From: Pseudonocardia sp.
GTDB lineage: Bacteria > Actinomycetota > Actinomycetes > Mycobacteriales > Pseudonocardiaceae
Direction of reading: 5' to 3'
Length of the DNA: 38,990 nucleotides
Assembly (NCBI GenBank): GCA_029263115.1
Contig: JAJCYC010000114.1
Coordinates: forward strand, 1 to 38,990
Position numbers and translations under genes: made by a program. How positions within the stretch are numbered: position 1 is the stretch's first letter; each line of letters begins with the position of its first letter. Positions 26,931 to 34,366 of the stretch are shown piece after piece. The notes under the pieces are model-generated. The model was not told where the DNA came from. It saw only the letters and a list, made by a program, of their open reading frames with translations, and did not search any database.

Positions 26931-27040
26931 GCCGCCTCCGTTCGAGCAATGGTGACCAGTCGGGTTACCGATGGATCGGTAACCGGGATTCCGTCGGGAA
27001 CCGTTTGACCTGTGTGGTTACCGTGGTTACCGGAGTTACC
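26829..27040. repeat. 9-bp iterons and twin palindromes, candidate element origin
   Basis: Left block: CGGTAACTC-type units starting with GGTAAC/GGCAAC/GGTAAC at 26829, 26838 and 26847 (9-bp period). Right block: GGTTACC/GGTTACC/AGTTACC at 27016, 27025 and 27034 (9-bp period), inverted relative to the left block. Between them GGTTACC at 26867 and 26885 (18 bp apart) and two near-identical palindromes pairing GGTTACC with GGTAACC across CG[A/C]TGGATC (26885-26906 and 26963-26984). The array spans the end of the ATPase gene and the start of xis, so it also encodes Gly-Asn-rich and Val-Thr-rich peptide tails. Best read as binding sites for a replication initiator or Xis. Confidence 0.8.
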
Positions 27041-28384
27041 GACTTCCGTGGGTGCGGGCAGGTAGCGGCTCCACGCGTCAGCGAGCCCGACTTGGGGTGT
27101 CGGTTTCTCGGTGGGGTGGACGGTGTAGCCCTTGACCGGTTGTCCGGCGTGTTTGAAGGTGACGACTCGGACGCCGTAGCGGCGTAGCTCGCCGGCCATG
27201 CGCCGGGCGTCGAGGGGTCGGCCATCGAGGTCGGCCCATCCGCCGTCGTCGAGTTCTTTCAGCTCGGCGAGTAGCGCGGCGGTGGGTAGCCGGTCGGCTT
27301 GGTGACGGCGGTAGATGGTGCGGAGATCGGCCAGCAACCGCACCCCGATCGAGCGAACCTCCGCCCCGGTGTCGAGGACGAAGTGCCGGCAGGCGGCGCG
27401 GGCGGTGTCGGGCCAGTGCCCGCCGGCCGCGTCGGCGATCGCCAGCAGTGGTTCCCACACCTCGGCGGCCCGGTCGACCACACCGTCGGGCATGGCGGGT
27501 TCGACCCCACCGACCCGGTCGGAGATCGAGGCCATCCACCCGGCCAACTCCTCCCGGAGCGTGGTTGCCGGGGGCTCGACCCGGCGGAGCTTGAACTCTT
27601 CGACCCGCTGGTCGACCCGGCGCCGGCGCATGTGGATGGTGACCGCGCGGGTGGTGATGGTGTCGGGCATGCCCCCAGCGATGCCGGCCAGGGCGACCGG
27701 GGCGAACACCGGGAACCGAGCCACCTTCATCGCCTTGGCGTCCCCGACACAGCGCGCGACGGTGGCGCCGCGCTTGTAGCCGGCGTTGAGCAGCGCCCGC
27801 AGATCCTCGTTGCTTCCTCCGTTCTGGGTGAAGATCGCGTCGACCTCGTCGAACAGGATCGTGATCGGTCCGGCTGCGACCATCCGGAACAGCGCCGACG
27901 GACTGGCGGAGATGGTCATTTCCGGTGCGGCCACCAACAGCGCGGCGATCTCCAACACCCGGGTCTTGCCCGAACCCGGTTCTGCGGAGTCCAACACCAG
28001 GCGGGGGGTGATGTAGAACGCGTCGATCACGTGGGTGTGCGCGATCCACAACGCCACCGCCGGTAGGCAGTGCTGGTCGGGGAAGGAAGTGAACCGGCCC
28101 AGGAACCCCGCCACGTCGTCGAGGACCTGGTGGCCGTGCCGGGCGTAAGAGCCGGGCGGGGCCGGCCCCAGCCAGTCCAGCGGTCGGGCCGGAGCGGACT
28201 CGACCAGCTGGTCGTCCGGGCCGGCGCCGCTGTCGGTCGGCGCGGGGTCGACCTGGATGGCCGACCAGGTGTGTTGGCAGGCTTCCGAGCAGAACACCGC
28301 CGAGGGTGAGCCGTCCAGCAGAGCGCCGCACTTGGCGCACCCACCGGGGTCGGGAGTCGGGCCGGGATGGTCGGTGTCGGTCAT
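26927..28384 (-). CDS. DUF3631-type helicase-like ATPase, replication module
   Basis: 485 aa from ATG 28384, overlapping the Prim-Pol stop (ATGA). An N-terminal zinc-binding motif (Cys16, Cys19, Cys32, Cys36) is followed by a P-loop ATPase: Walker A EPGSGKT (135-141) and Walker B ILFDE (176-180), then the DUF3631 domain (about 210-430). In AICEs of this class such proteins accompany Prim-Pol replicases and probably act as the replicative helicase or initiator. The last 30 residues (GNSGNHGNHTG and onward) are encoded by the 9-bp iterons and look like a by-product of the DNA repeats. Confidence 0.88.
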   Translation of the reverse strand: MTDTDHPGPTPDPGGCAKCGALLDGSPSAVFCSEACQHTWSAIQVDPAPTDSGAGPDDQLVESAPARPLDWLGPAPPGSYARHGHQVLDDVAGFLGRFTSFPDQHCLPAVALWIAHTHVIDAFYITPRLVLDSAEPGSGKTRVLEIAALLVAAPEMTISASPSALFRMVAAGPITILFDEVDAIFTQNGGSNEDLRALLNAGYKRGATVARCVGDAKAMKVARFPVFAPVALAGIAGGMPDTITTRAVTIHMRRRRVDQRVEEFKLRRVEPPATTLREELAGWMASISDRVGGVEPAMPDGVVDRAAEVWEPLLAIADAAGGHWPDTARAACRHFVLDTGAEVRSIGVRLLADLRTIYRRHQADRLPTAALLAELKELDDGGWADLDGRPLDARRMAGELRRYGVRVVTFKHAGQPVKGYTVHPTEKPTPQVGLADAWSRYLPAPTEVGNSGNHGNHTGQTVPDGIPVTDPSVTRLVTIARTEAA

Positions 28385-29409
28385 GCGCTGGCCTTCCTGG
28401 TGGGGTGCTCGACAGGGGTGGGTAGGCGGCGTGGTCGGCGGGCGCCGTGGGTGAGGCCGGAGCGGATGCTCGCGGCGAGTTCGCGGGTGGTGCAGTCACA
28501 CGGGCCGGCGGCGATGCCGGCGGCGGCGCGGGTGAGCAGTCCCTCGGCCTGGCCGTGATCAAGGGCTCCGGCGGCGGCGAGCTGGCCCAGGGCGCGGGCG
28601 GCGGTGAACACGGCGGGGGTGTGCGGGCCCGGCCCGGCGCGCTGGACGCGGTCCAGCTCGGCGCGCACCACCGCGTCGACATAGCGGCCCGACCACCGCC
28701 GCCCGGCCGCACGGGACGGCTCAGCCGGCGCTGAGACCGCAGTAGGGCGGTGTTCGGTGAGGGCCTGGCGCAGCCAGGTGGGTAGCTCTGCGGGGTCGGT
28801 GTCGTCGAGCAGCTCGTAGGACCCGCCGGGGTGCCCTGGCCGGCCCGGTGCGGCGGGTCGGGGCGCGAGCCGGCAGCCGGGGGCCAGGACGTACCCGCCG
28901 GCTCCTCGGGTGTCGAGCAGCGGTCCGAGTGCCCGGCAGGTGTTGCCTAGCCGGTTGTCCGGGCCTGGGCCGGGCGGCGCGGTGAAGTAGCGGTGCTGGC
29001 CCTCGGACGGGCTCGACACGGTGAAGGTGTCCGGCAGCTCGGCGGCGTGCGCGGTGGCCAGCTCGGCGAGCACCTGGACTCCGCTGACGTAGCGGATCTC
29101 GGGGTGGGCGGGTTTGGGTGTGTCGGCGTCGACCACGAGCAGCCCGGATGGCCCACAGGCGATGCCGGCGTTGAAGCTGGGCCGGTGGCGGTAGAACTCG
29201 AGCAGCCGTGCCGGGTCGGCGCTGGCGCGGTGCTGCCAATCGCGGATGGCGGGGCGCTTGTCCCCGGCCCGGACCGGGAACAGGTGCCAGCCGCGTTCGG
29301 CCAGCAGCAGCCACCCGGCGACTCGGGCGCGGACGGCGGTGGGTAGATCGGCCAGCGGGCCGGCGAGCTGGTGGTGTGTAGGGGTGGTGGTGTCGCGGTG
29401 GGTGGTCAT
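28381..29409 (-). CDS. Bifunctional DNA primase/polymerase (Prim-Pol)
   Basis: 342 aa from ATG 29409 with AAGGAG upstream. The Prim-Pol domain (about residues 30-205) shows the metal-binding DxD in VVDADTPKP (Asp94, Asp96), the SPSEGQHRYF block with His139, and RGAGGYVLAPG. Makes primers and short DNA on single strands for element replication. The C-terminal 130 residues are Ala-rich and helical with no clear family. Coupled to the downstream ATPase by ATGA; together they define the replication module. Confidence 0.92.
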   Translation of the reverse strand: MTTHRDTTTPTHHQLAGPLADLPTAVRARVAGWLLLAERGWHLFPVRAGDKRPAIRDWQHRASADPARLLEFYRHRPSFNAGIACGPSGLLVVDADTPKPAHPEIRYVSGVQVLAELATAHAAELPDTFTVSSPSEGQHRYFTAPPGPGPDNRLGNTCRALGPLLDTRGAGGYVLAPGCRLAPRPAAPGRPGHPGGSYELLDDTDPAELPTWLRQALTEHRPTAVSAPAEPSRAAGRRWSGRYVDAVVRAELDRVQRAGPGPHTPAVFTAARALGQLAAAGALDHGQAEGLLTRAAAGIAAGPCDCTTRELAASIRSGLTHGARRPRRLPTPVEHPTRKASA

Positions 29410-29655
29410 GGCAGGTGCCCACTCCTTGGTGACGTTGTGTAGCCGAATGTGGGTGTGTTGAGGGGAGGGAGGGAGGCACCGGGTGGTGTCTCGATCCCGT
29501 GATTGGGGTGTTTTCGCTGGTCGGGGACCGGTGGGTCCCTCGGCTCCCTCGGCGTGGTTGGCGCTGCTCAGGTGGGGGAGGCGCGGTGAGGGAGCCGGCG
29601 AGGGAGAACTCCCTCTATCCCTCGGGGCGCCCTCGCCGGCTCCCCCACGAGTCGG
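29410..29655. repeat. TCCCTC-repeat and inverted-repeat block downstream of translocase gene, candidate clt
   Basis: The only sizeable gap in the leftward operon. TCCCTCGGC is repeated in tandem at 29536-29544 and 29545-29553, with TCCCTCGGG at 29618-29626 and related units at 29610 and 29630. A perfect 15-bp inverted repeat pairs 29590-29604 (GGGAGCCGGCGAGGG) with 29630-29644, extendable by three pairs after one mismatch. A competing inner palindrome GAGGGAG-AA-CTCCCTC lies at 29600-29615, and GGGACC-GGTG-GGTCCC at 29524-29539. It begins 12 bp after the translocase stop. It may be the locus recognised by the translocase, a terminator, or both. Confidence 0.7.
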
Positions 29656-32136
29656 TCACAGTGTGTGACTGTCTCCGTGCTGGTCGTCCCCGCCGTCGTG
29701 CTGGTGGTCGCGGTCGGCGAGGGCCTCGGCGACGCGGCGGGCGTTGATCTGGACCACGCCCTTGGTCTTGTAGGGCTTGGCCGCTTCGGGTAGGCCGTCG
29801 CGCAGTTGGGTGAAGGTGAGGCGGGTATAGGCGTCGCGGTTGAGCACCCCGAGTCCGGCAATGACTTCCTGGGTGCGCATCAGTTCCGCGCCGGCCGCGC
29901 GCAGGACCTCGGCGACGTCCACCAGCAGGTCCGGGCCGTCGGCCTCGGCGCTGGTCTGGGTGGGCTCGGTGGTGGTGATGTCGGCGCGCAGGGCCATGGC
30001 GCGGGTGACGACGGGGGTGACCTCGTCGATTCCGTTGCCTCGGGGCACGTAGAAGCAGCGCATCAGCCCGTCGGCGGCGGTGAACCCGACGGCCATCGCG
30101 GTGCCCAGGTCACCGAGGTCGACGTTGCCGTCGGCGTCCTCGGTCATCGGGCGCAGGTCGGTCGCGGTGATCCCGGCCTTGTGCTTGCCGGTGCCCAGGA
30201 TGGCGTCGTTGCCCTGGTGGTCACCGATCGCGAAACACGCCTTGTTGGACAGCACCTTGGCGACCTTGCGCGGCAGGCTGTCCGCCGACGGGACCGGTGT
30301 GGCGAACACCAGGGTCACGCCGTACTTGCGGGCCTTGGCCACGATCTTCTCGACCAGCTCGGCGGCCTCCTCGCCGTGCGCGGAGACGAACAGCTCCTGG
30401 CACTCGTCGATGACCACCACCCTCGGGCGCATCCGCGGGTCGGCCTCGGCCAGGGCGCGGGTCAGCTTCGGCTCACCAGCGGCTGAGAGCAGCTGGCCTC
30501 GTTCGGACAGATCGCTCATCAGCTCTTTGAGCGCGACCAGGACCTGGGGGATGTCGTCGGGCTCGTCGGACTTGAACAGCGTCCGCAACCGGGGTGTGAG
30601 GGGGTCGTAGTCGGCGTTGATCGCCATGCAGTAGACGTCGATCTCGACCAGCGGATCGAGGATCGCGCCCAGCAACATGGTGATGATCAGGGTGGATTTG
30701 CCCGAGCCCATCATCCCGGCCACTCCCCAGTTGGCCTGGAACAACCGGCCCACCACGACCTGTCCGCGCGGGTTGACCCCGACCGGGACACCCTTGAAGT
30801 AGTCCGTGGTGCCCTCGTGCAGCAGCGGCCAGGGCTCGACTGGCTTGGTCAGGCTGCCCTGATCGGCCACCCACAGATCCAGCACACCGGGGTTGTTCTT
30901 CGGCTCGGTCGGCCACACCTCGACGGGCAGTCGCAGCAGGTTGTGCGCGAGCAGGGCTTTCTTGTCCACGATCATCTCGACCGACACCCCTTCGGGTAGC
31001 AGCAGTTGGGTGCGCCAGCCCTTCCCGTCATGCGCGGCGCCTTGGACCCACCGGGGCTGCCAGCCCTCCCGGACCTTGCGGTTCATCGCGGGCAGGTTCA
31101 GGTTGCGCAGCGCGTTGAACACCGCGTTCTCGTCCGGGATCACATCCCGGCCGGCCGCCGCCTGCGGTGGGGCCATCCAGGCGGGGGCCTCGGTGCGGGT
31201 GCGCCCGGTGTTCCATAGCAACGCCACCGCGCCGGCGGTGGCGGCCAACAGCAGGGTGGCGCCGTAGACGGACAGGAACCACACGGTGAACGCGATCGCG
31301 TCGATCACCGCCGTGATCGGGGCGATCACCAACGAGACGTCCGAGTCGGCCAGGGCCAGGACCACGCCCAGCCCGAGCAGCAGCCCGGCGAACCCCAGGA
31401 ACGCGAACGTGACCGCTTTGAGCAGGTCCAGCGGTGAACGCACCCAGTCCATCACCCGGGAGTGGCGGCGGGCCTTCTCCGCGACGTCGCGGGACTCCCA
31501 CTCGAACAGCGCTTCGCGGTCTCCGGACAACTCGGCCTGACGCATCATCCGCTCATACCGAGACGCGCCGTGGGCATCGCGCCAGCGCTTGCCCACCACC
31601 ACCGCCCCCGCGACGGGGTACCACAGGTTGCGGCCCAGCAGCTTGCCCGAGCGTTGGGTGTGCGGGTGGGTGACCAGGGTCCGGCCAGTGGCGTAGACGC
31701 TGGTCACGGCCCGGCCCGTGCCCCGCACCGTGCTCGTACCGGCCCGGCGCACCGCCACCACCGCACCCGGCCGGCCGGCGCCGTCCGGGCCGGCCACCGG
31801 GCCGGTGGGCGGGTCGGTCAGGACGTCGACCGGCTCCCCGACGATCTCGCCCTCGATGACCACACCGGCCGCCTCGGGCGGGCCATCCAGCCACGCATCC
31901 GGGTCGTCCACCGGCGGGTTGAGGGCCGCCTTGCGGGCACGGTTCGGGAACGGGTACACCCGGGCATCCCGATCGCTGCCCGGCCCGTCCACGGGTGCGT
32001 CCACCGGCCCGTTCACGGGTGCGTTCACGGGTGCGTTCGTGAACACACCGGGAGGGGTGTTCGTGGCCTCGGAGTTCGTGGCGCCGGGTGTCGTGGCCGG
32101 TCCGGGCCGCTCGCGGTGGTCGGTGGGCTCAGACAT
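29656..32136 (-). CDS. FtsK/SpoIIIE (TraB)-like DNA translocase, conjugal transfer
   Basis: 826 aa from ATG 32136 with AAGGAGAC seven bases upstream. A GTG at 32274, overlapping the previous stop (GTGA), would add 46 residues in frame; I prefer the ATG. Moves double-stranded element DNA between mycelial cells. Residues 34-52 are a [Val/Ala]-Asn/Asp-[Ala/Gly]-Pro repeat; membrane helices at about 242-262 and 270-308; motor domain with Walker A GMMGSGKS (474-481) and Walker B VVVIDE (573-578). The last 100 residues resemble a winged-helix DNA-recognition domain (gamma-like), which in TraB reads the clt repeats. Confidence 0.92.
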   Translation of the reverse strand: MSEPTDHRERPGPATTPGATNSEATNTPPGVFTNAPVNAPVNGPVDAPVDGPGSDRDARVYPFPNRARKAALNPPVDDPDAWLDGPPEAAGVVIEGEIVGEPVDVLTDPPTGPVAGPDGAGRPGAVVAVRRAGTSTVRGTGRAVTSVYATGRTLVTHPHTQRSGKLLGRNLWYPVAGAVVVGKRWRDAHGASRYERMMRQAELSGDREALFEWESRDVAEKARRHSRVMDWVRSPLDLLKAVTFAFLGFAGLLLGLGVVLALADSDVSLVIAPITAVIDAIAFTVWFLSVYGATLLLAATAGAVALLWNTGRTRTEAPAWMAPPQAAAGRDVIPDENAVFNALRNLNLPAMNRKVREGWQPRWVQGAAHDGKGWRTQLLLPEGVSVEMIVDKKALLAHNLLRLPVEVWPTEPKNNPGVLDLWVADQGSLTKPVEPWPLLHEGTTDYFKGVPVGVNPRGQVVVGRLFQANWGVAGMMGSGKSTLIITMLLGAILDPLVEIDVYCMAINADYDPLTPRLRTLFKSDEPDDIPQVLVALKELMSDLSERGQLLSAAGEPKLTRALAEADPRMRPRVVVIDECQELFVSAHGEEAAELVEKIVAKARKYGVTLVFATPVPSADSLPRKVAKVLSNKACFAIGDHQGNDAILGTGKHKAGITATDLRPMTEDADGNVDLGDLGTAMAVGFTAADGLMRCFYVPRGNGIDEVTPVVTRAMALRADITTTEPTQTSAEADGPDLLVDVAEVLRAAGAELMRTQEVIAGLGVLNRDAYTRLTFTQLRDGLPEAAKPYKTKGVVQINARRVAEALADRDHQHDGGDDQHGDSHTL

Positions 32137-32143
32137 GGCGGGT

Positions 32144-32231
32144 GTCTCCTTGCTGTCGTCCTGGCGGTTGGGCGGCGTGCTGGTGGGGCTGGCCTGGTGG
32201 AACGTCTTGGCGGAGGGACCACCAGGGCAGC
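32144..32231 (-). ncRNA. Duplicated leader element, copy A (upstream of translocase gene)
   Basis: Two blocks are identical to copy B: 29 bp at 32144-32172, containing the translocase Shine-Dalgarno AAGGAG, and 21 bp at 32199-32219, whose core in mRNA sense is CCCTCCGCCAAGACGTT. The second block is the loop of a hairpin with arms CCTGGTGG/CCACCAGG (32193-32200, 32219-32226), extended by GCTG/CAGC across a C-C mismatch. Copy B keeps the loop but has different paired arms, the pattern expected from a conserved RNA structure. The same DNA also encodes a shared peptide, so the level of selection is open. Confidence 0.6.
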
Positions 32232-32270
32232 GGGACTCGGTGTCTCGGGTGTGCTGGATGGGCGGTGGGG

Positions 32271-32633
32271 TCACGGTTGGGCCCGCATGACGTGTGCTCG
32301 GATGTAGGTCTCGCCTCGCCACCGGGCGCAGACCGCGCGGTGGTGGCCCTCGATCAGCCACAGGTGTCCGTCGGTGGCCACCACCATCGGCAGGTCCCCG
32401 CCGTCCGGGCGGGCACCTGGGCGCAGGTGGTGGGTCAGCCAGCGCGCGATCAGCCGGCTGTTCGTGGCGATCAACTCATCGAGGCGGACCCGCTCGACCG
32501 GTGCCCGCCGCCACTGCCGCACGGTCCAGCCGTTCGGGTGCGAACGCGGCGGCCGGTAGCCACCGACCCGGCGGAAGTGATCCGACAACCGGGTAGACGG
32601 GACCACGTCGCCGGCTGCCCGGTGCGCGCTCAT
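32271..32633 (-). CDS. ParB/sulfiredoxin-fold protein
   Basis: 120 aa from ATG 32633, overlapping the stop of the upstream membrane-protein gene (ATGA). The ParB N-terminal-like domain is seen as VERVRLDELIATN, then LPMVVATDGHLWLIEGHHRAVCARWRG, where GHHR is the signature loop that in ParB binds CTP. No HTH or dimerisation region follows, so it is a stand-alone domain rather than a full partition protein. Located directly before the translocase gene in the transfer block. Confidence 0.82.
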   Translation of the reverse strand: MSAHRAAGDVVPSTRLSDHFRRVGGYRPPRSHPNGWTVRQWRRAPVERVRLDELIATNSRLIARWLTHHLRPGARPDGGDLPMVVATDGHLWLIEGHHRAVCARWRGETYIRAHVMRAQP

Positions 32634-33061
32634 CGCCCACCACCCCGGCAGCCGGCGCAGTGCAGCCCGGCGCACGCGGCACCGCCGCCGCCCAGCAGCA
32701 GCAGCGCGAGGCCGGCGGCGATCAGCGCCCACAGGTGCGCCTTGAGCCAGGCGATCGCGGCGGTGACGGTCGCGATCGCTGAGAGGACCGCGAGCACCCC
32801 GACCCACACCAGCCCGGCGAGCGCCGCGCCCGCGACCGTGATCACCACCAGGCCCGCGAGGACCCTCGGCCACCGCCGGGCCGGCCGGTCGCGCAGGACC
32901 ACCGCCTCCAGCGTCATCGGCGGGCGCGCGGCCGGCGGCCGGGCCAGGCCCGGGCTGGTGATCAGGGCCAGCTCCGCGCCGGCCACCCCGGTCGGCAACT
33001 GGTCGGGGATGGGCATGGGTGCTCCTCGGGTCGCTGGGTCAGGACTGGCCGGACGGGTCAT
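32630..33061 (-). CDS. Small membrane protein of the transfer/spread block
   Basis: 143 aa from ATG 33061 in an ATGA overlap with the upstream gene. The N-terminal 60 residues are soluble and Pro/Ala-rich; then two or three membrane helices (VLAGLVVITVAGAALAGLVW, VLAVLSAIATVTAAIAWL, LWALIAAGLALLLL) and a Gly/Cys-rich end with three cysteines. Matches no family I recognise by motif. Membrane proteins between the translocase and the regulator in AICEs usually act in intramycelial spread (Spd), the likely role here. Confidence 0.72.
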   Translation of the reverse strand: MTRPASPDPATRGAPMPIPDQLPTGVAGAELALITSPGLARPPAARPPMTLEAVVLRDRPARRWPRVLAGLVVITVAGAALAGLVWVGVLAVLSAIATVTAAIAWLKAHLWALIAAGLALLLLGGGGAACAGLHCAGCRGGGR

Positions 33062-33942
33062 GCCGCGCGCTCCTTCTCCTCAGGACCGGCCGGGCCGGCC
33101 GGGGTATCGCTGGTGGCGGCCGGCGCCGGCCGCTGCTGCTCGGCGCGGAGAGCGGCGGCGAGCTTCACCGACGTACCGCGTGAGCAGCCGGTGACCCGCC
33201 TGCACCACGCGGGGGACGGCTCGACACCCGGGGTGAAGTGGGTGCGGGCCTCGTCGAGGTAGTCACCCAGCAGCCGCCGCCCCTGCCCACCCGCCCGGCG
33301 TCTCGACCGGACCGGTGTGCGCCTGGTGGCGGCCAGCTCACGCGCGGGCGCGGCACCCAGCTCGGCCACCGCCGCCCCCGGTGTAGAGCCGCCCTGAACC
33401 GGCCGCGGATCGGCGGGCGCCGCTACCGCCGTCGCGGCGGTCACCGTGGCCGGCGCCGGCTGGGTCTGCTCGTGCTGGGTCTGCTCGTGCGGGTGCGGGT
33501 CGCCGAGCAGGTGGTGCAGCGCGGCCCCGGCACCCAGGACGAGCACCGGCAGGCAGGCCACGAACACCACCACCGGTACCGGTGCGCTGGTGTAGCCCAG
33601 CGCGGTCAACAGGTGGTAGATCACCTGCCCGAGCAGGCCCAACGCGAGCGAGGCCAGCGAGGACCAGGCGGCGAACCGCCGCGCGTTCGCCGGGATCGGC
33701 CGCGACGAGAGCCAGGTGCCCAGTGCGTACGCGGAGTAGGCCTCGACCCCGATCGGCAGGGTGATCGCGGAGTTCAGCTCGAACCCGTCCGCGATCCCGG
33801 GCAGCGGGCGGACCAGGCCGAACCCGGCCATCTGCCCGAGTCCGACCCAGCCCGACCAGATCGCCACCGACGCCGGTAGCGCCAGCAGCACCAGCGGCCA
33901 GCGCCGCCGCCCCCCGGGAGTGGTGGTGGGTGTGGTGGTCAT
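33058..33942 (-). CDS. DUF2637-like membrane protein with C-terminal HTH-like region
   Basis: 294 aa from ATG 33942, overlapping the previous stop (ATGA). Four membrane helices in residues 15-145 with the DUF2637 pattern: VAIWSGWVGLG, then LPIGVEAYSAYALGTWL, AAWSSLASLALGLLGQVIYHLL and VPVVVFVACLPVLVLGA. A Pro/Ala/Gln linker (with an HEQTQ repeat) leads to a basic C-terminal region whose end, RRVTGCSRGTSVKLAAALRAE, looks like a recognition helix as in regulators of this family. Such proteins are frequent in Streptomyces conjugative elements and are probably spread-related. Confidence 0.78.
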   Translation of the reverse strand: MTTTPTTTPGGRRRWPLVLLALPASVAIWSGWVGLGQMAGFGLVRPLPGIADGFELNSAITLPIGVEAYSAYALGTWLSSRPIPANARRFAAWSSLASLALGLLGQVIYHLLTALGYTSAPVPVVVFVACLPVLVLGAGAALHHLLGDPHPHEQTQHEQTQPAPATVTAATAVAAPADPRPVQGGSTPGAAVAELGAAPARELAATRRTPVRSRRRAGGQGRRLLGDYLDEARTHFTPGVEPSPAWCRRVTGCSRGTSVKLAAALRAEQQRPAPAATSDTPAGPAGPEEKERAA

Positions 33943-34232
33943 GGGTGGTCTCCGTCCGTGCTGGTGTGGGTGATGCGGTGGGCGGCGTCGCAGCTGGACA
34001 GGCCGAGCTCGGCGGCCCAGCCGGCGACATGCGCGGTGTAGCCAGGCCGGATCGGGCGGGTGGTGACCGTCTCGGCCAGGACCATCCCGGTGATCGCCTC
34101 GTTGTAGGTCAACAGCCGATCGGGCAGCCAGGACAGCCGCCACACCCGCCGCCCGGCCGGGGTGAGCAGCTCGGCGGCGTGATGCTCGGTGCGGTCACTC
34201 GACATCCGCCCGCCCTGGATGCGCACACTCAC
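33939..34232 (-). CDS. Small protein of unknown function, AICE operon
   Basis: 97 aa from GTG 34232, which overlaps the stop of the 45-aa ORF (GTGA); ATG 34205 is an alternative start. Soluble, with the segment GRRVWRLSWLPDRLLTYNEAITGMVLAE followed by VAGWAAELGLSSCDAAHRI. I recognise no family; the length and Trp-rich centre suggest a small helical DNA-element accessory protein. Its stop overlaps the DUF2637-like gene (ATGA). Confidence 0.7.
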   Translation of the reverse strand: MSVRIQGGRMSSDRTEHHAAELLTPAGRRVWRLSWLPDRLLTYNEAITGMVLAETVTTRPIRPGYTAHVAGWAAELGLSSCDAAHRITHTSTDGDHP

Positions 34233-34366
34233 CGCGCACCCCCGACCAGCGGGAACGGCGATAGGATCGGGGTCTCCTTGCTGTCGTCCTGGCGGTTGGG
34301 AGACCCGGCCCGGGGGAACGTCTTGGCGGAGGGACTCCCGGGCCGGACCGTGTCGTGGTGGCTCAT
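34229..34366 (-). CDS. 45-aa ORF carrying the duplicated leader sequence
   Basis: ATG 34366 overlaps the upstream stop (ATGA) and the TGA overlaps the next GTG (GTGA), so it fits the coupled operon exactly. The peptide contains PSAKTF and PNRQDDSKETP, both also encoded in frame ahead of the translocase ATG. It has no predicted fold. It is either a real micro-protein, a translated leader whose value is in the RNA, or a truncated copy of the translocase 5' region. Confidence 0.5.
   Translation of the reverse strand: MSHHDTVRPGSPSAKTFPRAGSPNRQDDSKETPILSPFPLVGGAR
34270..34346 (-). ncRNA. Duplicated leader element, copy B
   Basis: The 29-bp block (34272-34300) and 21-bp block (34315-34335) are identical to copy A, separated by 14 rather than 26 bases. 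The hairpin arms here are CCGGCCCGGG/CCCGGGCCGG (34305-34314, 34337-34346), ten perfect pairs of quite different sequence from copy A around the same loop core. A second stem, GGGTCTCC/GGAGACCC (34270-34277 and 34299-34306), would hide the AAGGAG; copy A lacks it. No start codon lies at normal spacing after this AAGGAG. Confidence 0.6.
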
